From Corynebacterium marinum DSM 44953 (lineage in GTDB: Bacteria; Actinomycetota; Actinomycetes; Mycobacteriales; Mycobacteriaceae): a stretch of DNA of 64,000 nt. How positions within the stretch are numbered: the first letter of the stretch is position 1; the number at the start of each line of letters is the position of its first letter. A program made the translations under genes and the position numbers. The stretch lies in assembly GCF_000835165.1 (NCBI RefSeq), contig NZ_CP007790.1:1178001-1242000 (forward strand), written 5' to 3'. Under the pieces are notes generated by a model, which was given only the letters and a program-made list of their open reading frames with translations, was not told where the DNA came from and made no database searches. Positions 1 through 10,426 of this stretch are shown here, piece after piece.

Positions 1-522
1 CTCACGGGTGGAGTCGCCGGCCTTCTCCGTCTCCGACTTGGTCGGCAGCGCGGCGTGGACCTTCTTGTTGGTCACCTCGGCGGCCTTGGAGGCGCGCCAC
101 TTCAGGCCCGGCTTGCCGGCGGTGTCCGTGGAGGTGATCAGCAGGCCGCCAAGCAGCGCCAGGTTGGTGAGGAAACCGGAACGGCGGGCGTTGCGCTCCG
201 CCTTGTCCTGGGTCTCCCAGAACGCGTGGCGGGCCAGCATCGTCGGGACCGCGGTGGCGGCGAGCACGGTGGCGGAGACCCGCGGCAGGAAACCGACGGC
301 CAGGGTGGTGCCGGCGCCGACCTTCGCGGCGGCGACGGAACGGACCACCAGCTCCGGGTCGCGGGGGATGCGGCGGGCGTAATTGCGGGGGAGGATGGCC
401 CGGGCGCGCTTGACCAGCAGCTCCGCGCTCTCCACATGTTCGGAGGTGTGGAGCAGGCTGTCGGCTCCGTCGGCGATGTAGACCGAGGCGATCATGGGGC
501 GGGCGATCTTGCGGATGATCAT
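1..522 (-). CDS. DoxX-like integral membrane protein, C-terminus off the left edge
   Basis: The frame is open from an ATG at 522 to the window edge, giving 174 residues without a stop. It begins MIIRKIARPMIASVYIADG, followed by an RIPRDPELVVRSVAAAKVGAGTTLA-like region and two hydrophobic stretches (about residues 67-92 and 115-127). This pattern of short membrane helices after an N-terminal RxxARPxxxxxF/Y motif is typical of actinobacterial DoxX-family proteins, small membrane proteins of mostly unknown or redox-related function. AAGGAG lies 4 nt before the ATG, and a TACAGT -10 candidate is at 545-550 on the minus strand. The family assignment is by resemblance and the C-terminus is not visible. 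Confidence 0.7.
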   Translation of the reverse strand, partial: MIIRKIARPMIASVYIADGADSLLHTSEHVESAELLVKRARAILPRNYARRIPRDPELVVRSVAAAKVGAGTTLAVGFLPRVSATVLAATAVPTMLARHAFWETQDKAERNARRSGFLTNLALLGGLLITSTDTAGKPGLKWRASKAAEVTNKKVHAALPTKSETEKAGDSTRE

Positions 523-594
523 GGTGCTCCTTGAATGTTTGTCGACTGTATTTCCATGCGTCGGTTGTACTTCATCCAGTCTAGCGACGAATTT

Positions 595-1197
595 CTACCA
601 GCGACGCTCCCACCAGACATCCAGCTGCGGTCGCTCGGCGCCGAGCGTGGTGTCGTCTCCGTGGCCGGGGTGGACTATCGCGTCGTCGCCGTGGACGTTG
701 AAGAGCCGCTCGGTGACGTCCTTGAACAGGCGGACAAAATCGCTTTCCGACGTCGTCTTCCCCAACCCGCCGGGAAACAGGCTGTCGCCGACGAACAGGT
801 GCGTCTGGCCGTCGATCTCCGCGGCGAGGGCGGCGCCGCCGGGGGTGTGGCCGCGGAGGACCACCACCGGAAGATCGTGGCCGGCGAAGTCGATGACGTC
901 GCCCTGGTTGAGCTCCACGTCGACGTCGGCCGGCAGCGCCGGGGCGTCGAGGAAGGAGGCGTAGTGGGTTGCGCCGGTCTTCTCGAGCACCTCGACGAGT
1001 GCGCGGTGGTGGTCGGGGTGGCGGTGGGTGGTCAGCACGGCGGTGATCTTCGCGCCGGCCTGCTCCGCCAGGGCGAGGATTGCGGGGGCGTCGTCGGCGG
1101 CATCGATGAGCAGGGCCTCATCGCCGGCGACGAGGAGGAAGCAGTTGTTGTCCATCTCTGAGACGGAGATCCGGTGGAGTTCGAGGGTGTTTGTCAT
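595..1197 (-). CDS. Metallo-beta-lactamase-fold hydrolase (glyoxalase II-like)
   Basis: 200 residues. The metal-binding motif HxHxDH is H58-R-H60-P-D62-H63, and later ligands are likely in GHTPGG, VGDSLF and HPGHGD, the order found in glyoxalase II-like hydrolases. The substrate cannot be read from the sequence; thioester or lactone hydrolysis is known for relatives. I chose the ATG at 1197 (MTNTLELHRI) over a longer upstream reading because TACCCT (minus strand, 1205-1210) sits 7 nt before it, predicting a leaderless message. The gene is divergent from uvrA, and the LexA-like box at 1226-1241 lies between them. A hydrolase next to uvrA is usual in corynebacteria. Confidence 0.85.
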   Translation of the reverse strand: MTNTLELHRISVSEMDNNCFLLVAGDEALLIDAADDAPAILALAEQAGAKITAVLTTHRHPDHHRALVEVLEKTGATHYASFLDAPALPADVDVELNQGDVIDFAGHDLPVVVLRGHTPGGAALAAEIDGQTHLFVGDSLFPGGLGKTTSESDFVRLFKDVTERLFNVHGDDAIVHPGHGDDTTLGAERPQLDVWWERRW

Positions 1198-1225
1198 GTC
1201 ACCAAGGGTAGCGCCGGAGGTGCAC

Positions 1226-1241
1226 TCGTTGGTATGTTCGA
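1226..1241 (+). promoter_or_regulatory. LexA/SOS-box-like operator upstream of uvrA
   Basis: TCGTTGGTATGTTCGA matches the actinobacterial SOS consensus TCGAAC-N4-GTTCGA completely in the right half (TATGTTCGA) and at TCG on the left. uvrA belongs to the LexA regulon in related actinobacteria. The site is 58 nt before the uvrA start and 16 nt behind the -10 of the divergent hydrolase. The left half is imperfect, so binding is inferred. Confidence 0.6.
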
Positions 1242-1298
1242 GGATGTTTGTGGGTCGGAGTAACCGGCTCAACCAACGTGACGGAGGGCTAGGGAACT

Positions 1299-4148
<2,850 letters not shown>

Positions 4149-4154
4149 TTCCTT

Positions 4155-4886
4155 ATGACTGAGATGCCCGACCTGCCGCGGATCCCCGTCGCCTGGCGGT
4201 GGGTCTGGGCCACGGTCGTCTCCACCGCCGTCATCGTCGCCGCTCTGGTGGCATTCGAGTATCCGCGGCTGCCGGACCCCATGCCCGTCCACTGGAACGC
4301 CGCCGGCGAGCCGGACGGCTTCCGGCCGAAGTCGATGGATGCATTCCTGGGGCTGGTCCTGCTGGGACCGGGGGCCCTCATCCTGACGATGCTGGGGACG
4401 ATGGGGTTGATCTCGATGCAGTCCACGTCGATCACCGGCATGGGCGGGGCGAAGACTCCCGCCGAGGCCCACCGCACCTGGCACGGCTACCGCATCGTGC
4501 AGGGCAACCTGGGTTGGTACCTGTTCCTGTTGAACCTGGTGGTGCTCTTCATGCTCGCCCGCAGCTACGGAGGGAACACCGCGCCTTTCGAGCTGCCCCT
4601 CATGCTCGCGCTGATCTTCGCCCTGACCGCCGCGTTGATCGTGCGCCAGGTGCACCAGCAGAAGGCGGTGGAGGAGGAGCACCCGCGCCCCGCGGGGGAG
4701 CGGGCGAAGTGGCGGGGCATCTTCTACCACGACCCGGAAGATCCCCGCATCCTGGTCGACACCGGGTCAGGGAGCAACTTCACCTTCAACACCGGACGCC
4801 CGGCCGGCCGGGTGCTCGCGGGTCTGCTCTTCGCCCTGCCGGCCCTGCTGCTCCTCTGGATCGGGATCGCGGCCCTCGGCGGCTGA
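4155..4886 (+). CDS. DUF1648/DUF5808-type membrane protein
   Basis: 243 residues. The N-terminal helix (about 18-36) is followed by the DUF1648 hallmark LPDPMPVHWNAAGEPDGF, which is shared with the SdpI family. Two or three further helices follow. The C-terminal part GIFYHDPEDPRILVDTG resembles DUF5808, and a last hydrophobic helix runs to the end. The function is unknown; SdpI relatives are immunity or signalling proteins, which does not by itself predict a role here. It begins 6 nt after uvrA. The last 120 nt overlap, tail to tail, the 3' end of the oppositely oriented DUF2339 gene. Confidence 0.8.
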   Translation: MTEMPDLPRIPVAWRWVWATVVSTAVIVAALVAFEYPRLPDPMPVHWNAAGEPDGFRPKSMDAFLGLVLLGPGALILTMLGTMGLISMQSTSITGMGGAKTPAEAHRTWHGYRIVQGNLGWYLFLLNLVVLFMLARSYGGNTAPFELPLMLALIFALTAALIVRQVHQQKAVEEEHPRPAGERAKWRGIFYHDPEDPRILVDTGSGSNFTFNTGRPAGRVLAGLLFALPALLLLWIGIAALGG

Positions 4887-6719
4887 GGGCCGGCGCCGCG
4901 TCCGCAGCGCGGCGATCGCCAGCAGCGCCACGCCGGAGACGAGGAAGGCCATGGCCCGCGGAAGCCCCTCCAGCGTGCCGAGGTCGAAGAAGATCAGCTT
5001 CACCACGCCGGCGACCGCCAGCACCACGCCCGCTCCGAGCGAGGCCCGGTCGGACATGCCCTTCGCCGCGAGCAGGATCCAGGCCGCCAGCACCATCCAC
5101 AGGATGCTCACCAGCGCGTGACCGGTGAGGTAGCCGAGCCACATCCCCGGATTGCCGCCGATCAGGTTGCCCAGCCAGGTGGCCGCGGTGACGACGGTGA
5201 CCATCGACAGGTGCAGCCCAGCCACGGCGAACACCACCTGCGCCCACACCGGGAACCCGGCCAGCGCCCGGCGGCGGGCGACAGCCACACCCAGGAACAC
5301 CGCGATGAGCAGCGCCTGCACCAGCGCGACATGGTCGATCAGCCACACCGGGGACTTGCCCAGCACGTTGCGCGACAGGTGCATGGTGACCACCAGCGCG
5401 GCGCCCAGCCAGAAGGCCCACGGCCACACGCTGGTCTCCTTCCGGTGTTCCAGCCACAGGATGGTGAGCACGGCCGCCGCGAAGAAGACGGCGGTGACGA
5501 TGGTGGCGTCGACAGGCGCGCCCGCCCCCAACGGCGGGGTGAGCAGCCAGACCAGGACGAAGGCCACGGCTGTGGCGCACACGCCGATCATGCCCAGCAG
5601 ATCCTGGTGCAGGTAGCCGATCGCCGCTAGACCGACGGCCGCGGGCACCAGCAGCCAGATCGCCCACGTGTCGTTGGCCGGGGGCGCGGCCAGCAACAGC
5701 AGGATCAGCGGGGCGATGATGCCGGTGAGCAGGTTGGCGTTCTCGTTCTCCTTCTGGAACCGGAGGGTCATCCCGGCGAAGGCGAGCGCGGAGACCATCC
5801 CCAGCAGCGCGATGCTGATATCGACTGCGGGCGGCGTGAAGAAGACCACGTTGACCATGTCGTTGACCAGCCACGCCTGCAGCAGCACGGCCACCGCAGC
5901 CGTGACGACCCGGACCTCCGGGTGCTTCCGCCCGAGTGTCACCGCCAGCAGCGTCAGCGGCAGGAGGGTGACCAGCCAGGTGAGCGGTTCGCGGAAATCG
6001 TAGAACACGGTGGCCACCGGCAGGATCGACAACCCCATCGACACCGCGACGGGCGAGAGCCGGCGTAGCACCGCCACGGCCAGGAACGTCAGCCACACCG
6101 CCATGAGCACCAGCGCTCCGAGCCAGGCCGGCCACCACTCCAGCTCCTGAACGAGGGCGTAGATGATCGTCGCGGACACCAGCCAGGAGGTGACCACCAG
6201 CGCCGTCACCCCGGCCACCATGCTGTTGGAGTCGCGGTCGCCAGCCTTGTGCCGGTAGCGGTCCAGCCACAGGCCCGCCCCGAGCAGCGCGACGGCCAGC
6301 AGCACCGAGAGCAGCACCCTTCCCAGCGGGCCGAGCAGTCCCGCCTGGATCGCCAGCGTCACCGCCAGTGCCACGCCGGCGACGGTGATCAACGAACCGA
6401 CGACCGCGATCCCGCGGATGACCTTCGTCTCCGTGGGCACCGGCGGCTTCTTCGGTTTCCGGGGCTTCGCGGACCCTATCGGCGAAGGCTCGGCCCGGTG
6501 GCCGAACCGGAGGAAGGGCTCCCGGCCGAGTGCGGGAGCGGGAGCGGGGGCCGGGGCCGCGGCGGGCGAGGGGGCAGGCGCTTCCGTAGGTTGAACACCC
6601 GCCTGCCGGGAGAGGACGGCATCGAGGGAGCGGCGGGCGTCGGCAAGCGCCGCTTCGGCTGCCTCGAGGCGCCGCAGCGTGAGGCGCAGCTCCAGGGCGT
6701 CGCGGGGATCGGTGGTCAT
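4767..6719 (-). CDS. DUF2339 polytopic membrane protein
   Basis: 650 residues. The N-terminus is a charged helix (RLTLRRLEAAEAALADARRSL) and an Ala/Pro-rich segment (APAPSPAAAPAP), followed by some 17-20 closely packed hydrophobic helices from about residue 100 to 600. This layout is that of DUF2339 proteins, large membrane proteins of unknown function. The Arg/Glu-rich C-terminal tail (about 45 residues) lies entirely within the overlap with the converging DUF1648 gene. I chose the ATG at 6719; a GTG two codons earlier is possible. TACGCT at 6726-6731 (minus strand) is 6 nt away and suggests a leaderless message. Confidence 0.8.
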   Translation of the reverse strand: MTTDPRDALELRLTLRRLEAAEAALADARRSLDAVLSRQAGVQPTEAPAPSPAAAPAPAPAPALGREPFLRFGHRAEPSPIGSAKPRKPKKPPVPTETKVIRGIAVVGSLITVAGVALAVTLAIQAGLLGPLGRVLLSVLLAVALLGAGLWLDRYRHKAGDRDSNSMVAGVTALVVTSWLVSATIIYALVQELEWWPAWLGALVLMAVWLTFLAVAVLRRLSPVAVSMGLSILPVATVFYDFREPLTWLVTLLPLTLLAVTLGRKHPEVRVVTAAVAVLLQAWLVNDMVNVVFFTPPAVDISIALLGMVSALAFAGMTLRFQKENENANLLTGIIAPLILLLLAAPPANDTWAIWLLVPAAVGLAAIGYLHQDLLGMIGVCATAVAFVLVWLLTPPLGAGAPVDATIVTAVFFAAAVLTILWLEHRKETSVWPWAFWLGAALVVTMHLSRNVLGKSPVWLIDHVALVQALLIAVFLGVAVARRRALAGFPVWAQVVFAVAGLHLSMVTVVTAATWLGNLIGGNPGMWLGYLTGHALVSILWMVLAAWILLAAKGMSDRASLGAGVVLAVAGVVKLIFFDLGTLEGLPRAMAFLVSGVALLAIAALRTRRRPSAAEGRDPDPEEQQGRQGEEQTREHPAGRASGVEGEVAP

Positions 6720-6795
6720 AACCACAGCGTAGGCCTGTCTCGTGCGCAGGTGCAGTGTTTAGGATGGGGAGACTCGAAGCCCATCAGGAGGACCC

Positions 6796-7377
6796 ATGAC
6801 CCGGCCACAACCGGAATACCACCCGGCGACGCAGCAACCCCGCCGGGAACGGTCCGGGCTGGCGTTCCTGCTGCTGGCGGCGCTTGTGCTCGGTGCGGTG
6901 GTTCTCGGCGTGTGGATGTACAACGCCCTCCTGCGCGGGGACGTGCCGGAGGAGGGGCCGGCCGCGGCTCCCACTACAACCAGCACGGGCGCCATGGCCC
7001 CGGCCACGTCCTCGCCGGCGTCCGCGCCGACGACCACGGTGACCTCGACGGTGACGCCAACGACCCCCACTACCGAGCCCGCGCCTGAGCCCGAGCCGGC
7101 CTACCGCGCGCCCGACTCCGCGGTGCAGTGCGCGGCGAACGTCAACTGGCGCATCTTCCGGGCCAACGACCGGACCAGCTGCGGCCTGGCGGAGGCAGTG
7201 GCGGTGGAGATGGCCCCGTACTCCGGGGCGCCCGGCAGCGTACTGGTCACGGCGCACAGCCCGGTGACCGGCGGTGACTACGAGATGGCCTGCGCCGCGC
7301 AGGGCGGGAACTCCTTCGTCTGCGAGGGAGGGGACAACGCCGTGGTCATCCTCGAGGACCGCTCGGTGCGTGATTGA
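6796..7377 (+). CDS. Membrane-anchored protein with Thr/Pro-rich extracellular stalk, unknown function
   Basis: 193 residues. A basic N-terminus (RRERSG) precedes one membrane helix (about residues 23-43), then a Thr/Ala/Pro-rich low-complexity stalk (about 55-110) and a small C-terminal domain with four cysteines (CAANVNW, TSCGLAE, EMACAAQ, FVCEGG) that could form two disulfides outside the cell. I do not recognise the domain. AGGAGG lies 5 nt before the ATG. The next gene begins 36 nt after the stop and is also exported, so the two may work at the cell surface together. Confidence 0.75.
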   Translation: MTRPQPEYHPATQQPRRERSGLAFLLLAALVLGAVVLGVWMYNALLRGDVPEEGPAAAPTTTSTGAMAPATSSPASAPTTTVTSTVTPTTPTTEPAPEPEPAYRAPDSAVQCAANVNWRIFRANDRTSCGLAEAVAVEMAPYSGAPGSVLVTAHSPVTGGDYEMACAAQGGNSFVCEGGDNAVVILEDRSVRD

Positions 7378-7412
7378 GGGCGCGGGAACCCGGCCGGGTA
7401 TGGTGTCGCTTT

Positions 7413-8222
7413 GTGAAGTGGTGGTCTCCGGCTCCGGCCCTGGTGATGGCCGGCCTGCTGGCCGGATGCGTCTCGGACGTCGAAAGACAGCCCGATGTTG
7501 ACGGCCGGGGGGATGTCGTGGCGGCCGAGGAGGAATCGACCTACCTCGGCCCCGAGGAACTCCGCGGGGAATTGCGGTCCCTGATCCGCGACGTCAACGC
7601 CGAGCACGGCGGACGCAGCGGCGTCGCAGTGGCTACCGCGGACGGGGTGGCGCATTCGGGCCTGTCGGGCAATTCCTGGGCGTGGTCGACGATCAAGGTT
7701 CCCGTGGCGTTAGTGGCCGATGAGCGTGGAGTGGCCACCGAGGAACTGATCGAGGCGTCCATCTCGTCCTCCGACAATGACGCTGCCTACGCGCTCTCGA
7801 CGCTGCTCGAGGGCGACTACGGCGAGCTCCCGCACGTCCCCGAGATCACCGAACCCCCCGGGGAGACCAAATGGCGGCTGGAGGATCAGGCGCTGTTCGC
7901 CACGCAGCTGCCGTGCGTCGACGAGGCCGGCACCACCTACGGGGCAATGGGCGACATCGTCGAATGGCAGCAGCGCGGGCTGGCGGAAATCCCGGGCGCA
8001 CACTTCAAGGGCGGCTGGGGCTACGACACCGACACCATCTACACCCTGCGGCAGTTCGGCACCGCGGAGGTCGACGGAGGGGTGGTCGGGTTGGCCCTGA
8101 TCACCCATCCCGACGACGGTTCCCACGACACCGCCGAGGCGATCCTCGACGATCTCGGCGACGGTCTGAAGAAGCTTCTCGACGCCCGTTCCATCGGCCC
8201 CGCCGTCACCTGCTCGGCGTGA
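7413..8222 (+). CDS. Class-A beta-lactamase-like serine hydrolase lipoprotein
   Basis: 269 residues from a GTG start. The N-terminus WWSPAPALVMAGLLAGC is a signal peptide with lipobox LAGC, so the protein is probably lipidated. The penicillin-recognising fold motifs appear in order: S92-T-I-K95 (SxxK), S120-D-N122 (SDN) and K199-G-G201 (KTG-like). No clear omega-loop ExxLN motif is visible, so acylation may not be followed by efficient beta-lactam hydrolysis; a peptidoglycan-related role is equally possible. An in-frame ATG at 7374 overlaps the previous gene and would bury the signal peptide. TATGGT at 7399-7404 is 8 nt before the GTG, which supports a leaderless start at 7413. Confidence 0.8.
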   Translation: MKWWSPAPALVMAGLLAGCVSDVERQPDVDGRGDVVAAEEESTYLGPEELRGELRSLIRDVNAEHGGRSGVAVATADGVAHSGLSGNSWAWSTIKVPVALVADERGVATEELIEASISSSDNDAAYALSTLLEGDYGELPHVPEITEPPGETKWRLEDQALFATQLPCVDEAGTTYGAMGDIVEWQQRGLAEIPGAHFKGGWGYDTDTIYTLRQFGTAEVDGGVVGLALITHPDDGSHDTAEAILDDLGDGLKKLLDARSIGPAVTCSA

Positions 8223-8223
8223 T

Positions 8224-8253
8224 TTGCCCCCCGCCCGCGACGTCTGTTACGGT
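8224..8253 (+). promoter_or_regulatory. Candidate promoter of the infC operon
   Basis: TTGCCC (8224-8229) and TACGGT (8248-8253) are spaced by 18 nt. Transcription would begin near 8260 and leave a leader of about 245 nt before infC. The hexamers are visible; activity is inferred. Confidence 0.45.
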
Positions 8254-8360
8254 TACCGGCACTACCACCCGCGCACCTTCTCCAGGAGCTCGGGCCACAA
8301 GCGGAGATCATCCCACCTCATGCCGCCGGGTCAACCGGATGGATACAGGTCAAGAGTAGG

Positions 8361-8385
8361 ACGACAGGCCTTTGGCGCCTGCCGT
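8361..8385 (+). promoter_or_regulatory. Leader hairpin 1 of infC
   Basis: ACGACAGGC (8361-8369) pairs with GCCTGCCGT (8377-8385) with one mismatch, and TTCTATTT follows. It lies just upstream of the terminator-like hairpin and may form part of an attenuation switch. Confidence 0.45.
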
Positions 8386-8403
8386 TCTATTTGTGCGAGA
8401 TCT

Positions 8404-8436
8404 CCCGCCGCCGGATTCACCGGCAGGCGGGATTTT
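8404..8436 (+). terminator. Attenuator-like intrinsic terminator in the infC leader
   Basis: CCCGCC plus GCCGG (8404-8414) pair with CCGGC plus GGCGGG (8420-8431), an 11-bp stem with one bulged A and a five-base loop. ATTTTG follows. It stands about 70 nt before the infC start inside the presumed leader, so it can only work as conditional termination. infC-rpmI-rplT operons of other bacteria are controlled by L20 or by attenuation; the signal used here is unknown. Confidence 0.6.
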
Positions 8437-8504
8437 GTCGTGGGGGACAGGCCCCGCAAGTGGCACGGTACGTATCACGAAACCCGCTACTTGAGGAGTC
8501 ACAC

Positions 8505-9026
8505 ATCAGCGCTGAAGTTCGCATTAATGAGCGTATCCGAGTTCCCGAAGTCCGCCTCGTCGGTCCGGGCGGTGAGCAGGTCGGTATCGTCCGCACGGAC
8601 GATGCCCGCAAGCTCGCGTACGACGCCGATCTTGACCTGGTCGAGGTTGCCCCGGAGGCCAAGCCGCCGGTAGCCAAGATCATGGACTACGGAAAGTTCA
8701 AGTACGAGCAGGACCAGAAGGCCCGCGAGTCACGCAAGAACCAGCAGCAGACTGTGGTCAAGGAGCAGAAATTCCGCCCCAAGATCGACAAGCACGATTA
8801 CGAGACGAAAAAGGGCAACGTGATCCGCTTCCTGGAGAAGGGATCCAAGGTCAAGGTGACCATCATGTTCCGCGGCCGTGAGCAGTCCCGACCAGAGCTC
8901 GGTTACCGGCTCCTGGAGCGACTGGCTGAGGAAGTTGCAGAGTACGGCGTCGTCGAGACCCGCGCGAAGCAGGACGGCCGCAACATGACCATGGTCCTCG
9001 GGCCGGTCCGCAAGGGCAAGAAGTAG
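8505..9026 (+). CDS. infC: Translation initiation factor IF-3, ATC start
   Basis: 173 residues read from an ATC codon: [18 protein letters not shown], with IF-3 N-domain motif, the [10 protein letters not shown] helix and the C-domain ending [11 protein letters not shown]. Corynebacterial IF-3 begins at SAEARINE-like sequence, which fits this start. GAGGAG is 8 nt upstream (8493-8498). No ATG, GTG or TTG lies at a suitable place; the only in-frame ATG (8391) sits inside the terminator hairpin and has no Shine-Dalgarno. Non-canonical AUU/AUC starts of infC are a known autoregulatory device, because IF-3 itself discriminates against them. First gene of infC-rpmI-rplT. Confidence 0.95.
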   Translation: MSAEVRINERIRVPEVRLVGPGGEQVGIVRTDDARKLAYDADLDLVEVAPEAKPPVAKIMDYGKFKYEQDQKARESRKNQQQTVVKEQKFRPKIDKHDYETKKGNVIRFLEKGSKVKVTIMFRGREQSRPELGYRLLERLAEEVAEYGVVETRAKQDGRNMTMVLGPVRKGKK

Positions 9027-9060
9027 CAACCGTCAACCGGGATTTAAGGACTTAATTCTC

Positions 9061-9255
9061 ATGAAGCAGAAGACCCACAAGGGCACCGCCAAGCGCGTGA
9101 AGATCTCCGGCTCCGGCAAGCTGCGCCGCGAGCAGGCCGGCCGCCGCCACCTCCTCGAGGGCAAGGCTTCCACCCGCACCCGTCGCCTCAAGGGCACCGT
9201 GGACGTGGCCCCGGCAGACGTCAAGCGCATGAAGCGCCTCCTCGGCAAGGCCTAA
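9061..9255 (+). CDS. rpmI: 50S ribosomal protein L35
   Basis: 64 residues, the normal L35 length: MKQKTHKGTAKRVKISGSGKLRREQAG and the C-terminal DVKRMKRLLGKA. The protein is strongly basic and lies between infC (34 nt away) and rplT (54 nt away), the universal gene order. AAGGA about 12 nt upstream serves as ribosome binding site. Regulation is presumably shared with infC through the structured leader. Confidence 0.98.
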   Translation: MKQKTHKGTAKRVKISGSGKLRREQAGRRHLLEGKASTRTRRLKGTVDVAPADVKRMKRLLGKA

Positions 9256-9309
9256 TTCAGGCCGCCTGAAACCCCCACATCTCTCAGAAGTAGTTAAGGA
9301 AGTAACAAC

Positions 9310-9696
9310 GTGGCACGTGTCAAGCGGTCCGTCAACGCCAAGAAGAAGCGTCGCTCAATCCTGAAGTCGGCCAAGGGCTACCGCGGCCAGCGCTCCCGCC
9401 TCTACCGGAAGGCGAAGGAGCAGTGGCTGCACTCCATGACCTACGCCTACCGCGATCGCCGCGCGCGTAAGTCCGAGTTCCGCAAGCTGTGGATCCAGCG
9501 CATCAACGCCGCTGCCCGCATGAACGACATCACCTACAACCGTCTCATCCACGGCCTGCGCCTGGCTGAGATCGATGTCGACCGCAAGATCCTGGCCGAG
9601 CTCGCGGTCAACGACTTCGCCGCCTTCTCCGCACTGTGCGAGGCTGCCAAGGCAGCCCTGCCGGAGGACGTCAACGCTCCGAGGGTCGCCGCCTAA
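9310..9696 (+). CDS. rplT: 50S ribosomal protein L20
   Basis: 128 residues. It starts at GTG with [18 protein letters not shown] and has the conserved [24 protein letters not shown] and YNRLIHGL segments. L20 binds 23S rRNA early in 50S assembly and in other bacteria represses its own operon. AAGGAAG is about 8 nt upstream. A strong terminator follows at 9717-9762, closing the operon. Confidence 0.98.
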   Translation: MARVKRSVNAKKKRRSILKSAKGYRGQRSRLYRKAKEQWLHSMTYAYRDRRARKSEFRKLWIQRINAAARMNDITYNRLIHGLRLAEIDVDRKILAELAVNDFAAFSALCEAAKAALPEDVNAPRVAA

Positions 9697-9716
9697 GCTT
9701 CGGCACCTTCCGTCAC

Positions 9717-9762
9717 AGCCCTTGCCCGTTCCCCCCCTGGGGGATGCGGGCGAGGGCTTTCG
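9717..9762 (+). terminator. Terminator of infC-rpmI-rplT
   Basis: AGCCCTTGCCCG (9717-9728) pairs with CGGGCGAGGGCT (9747-9758) over 12 positions with one mismatch; a C/G-rich loop lies between and TTTCG follows. Confidence 0.8.
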
Positions 9763-9861
9763 TGATGTCCGGGCACGCCTGTTCGATGCCCGCTACCGGA
9801 TGTCCGGGCAGCAGGTTAGAGTCAGCCCCATCCCGCACCACCCGCACACAGGAGAACCACC

Positions 9862-10254
9862 ATGTCCCAGCCTTTCAACCAGAACCAGTACGGCCACTAC
9901 GACAAGGACGGTCTCCCGGTCGCGCCGCCGACGTACCCGACCCCGCAGCAGCAGGCCGCGCCCATGCCGATGTACGCCGCCATGCCGCAGGCGGCCCAGC
10001 AGAAGTCGTGGTTGGTGGCGGTGCTCCTGGCCTTCTTCCTGGGCACTCTGGGCCTCCACAACTTCTACCTCGGCAACACCGGCCGGGGCGTGGCACAGCT
10101 TTCGCTGACCGTCCTGGGCTGGGTCACCGCCCTCATCCTCATCGGCTTTGTCTTCCTCGCGGTGGTGGGCCTGTGGGTCTTCATCGACTTCGTCCTGCTC
10201 CTCCTGCGCTCCGGCTCGATGAGCACGGATTCGCGCGGAGTTCCGCTGAACTGA
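9862..10254 (+). CDS. TM2-domain membrane protein
   Basis: 130 residues. The first 45 are Pro/Gln/Met-rich (PPTYPTPQQQAAPMPMY). The TM2 domain follows: KSWLVAVLLAFFLGTLGLHNFYLG, a GRGVAQL turn, and a second helical hairpin (VTALILIGFVFLAVVGLWVFIDFVLLL). TM2 domains have two helices joined by a short loop with conserved G-x-H-x-F-Y-L-G; their function is not settled. AGGAGAACC provides the ribosome binding site. It is a single gene bounded by terminators on both sides. Confidence 0.9.
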   Translation: MSQPFNQNQYGHYDKDGLPVAPPTYPTPQQQAAPMPMYAAMPQAAQQKSWLVAVLLAFFLGTLGLHNFYLGNTGRGVAQLSLTVLGWVTALILIGFVFLAVVGLWVFIDFVLLLLRSGSMSTDSRGVPLN

Positions 10255-10270
10255 CCACTCCCACCCGGAC

Positions 10271-10298
10271 CCCGCCACCTTCCGGTGGCGGGTTTTTT
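10271..10298 (+). terminator. Terminator after the TM2 gene
   Basis: A perfect 9-bp stem, CCCGCCACC (10271-10279) with GGTGGCGGG (10284-10292), closes a TTCC tetraloop. Six T residues follow (10293-10298). Textbook rho-independent terminator. Confidence 0.95.
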
Positions 10299-10426
10299 CG
10301 TGCCCGGGCCGAACACCGGCGCCGGGGAATCCGCCGTCGGGTGGACACCGGCTCCGCCACAGCCCCGTTTCGGCTCCGAGGTCCACCCGGCGGACGGTTC
10401 AGCGGCCCACTGCTAGCGTATGGGCC

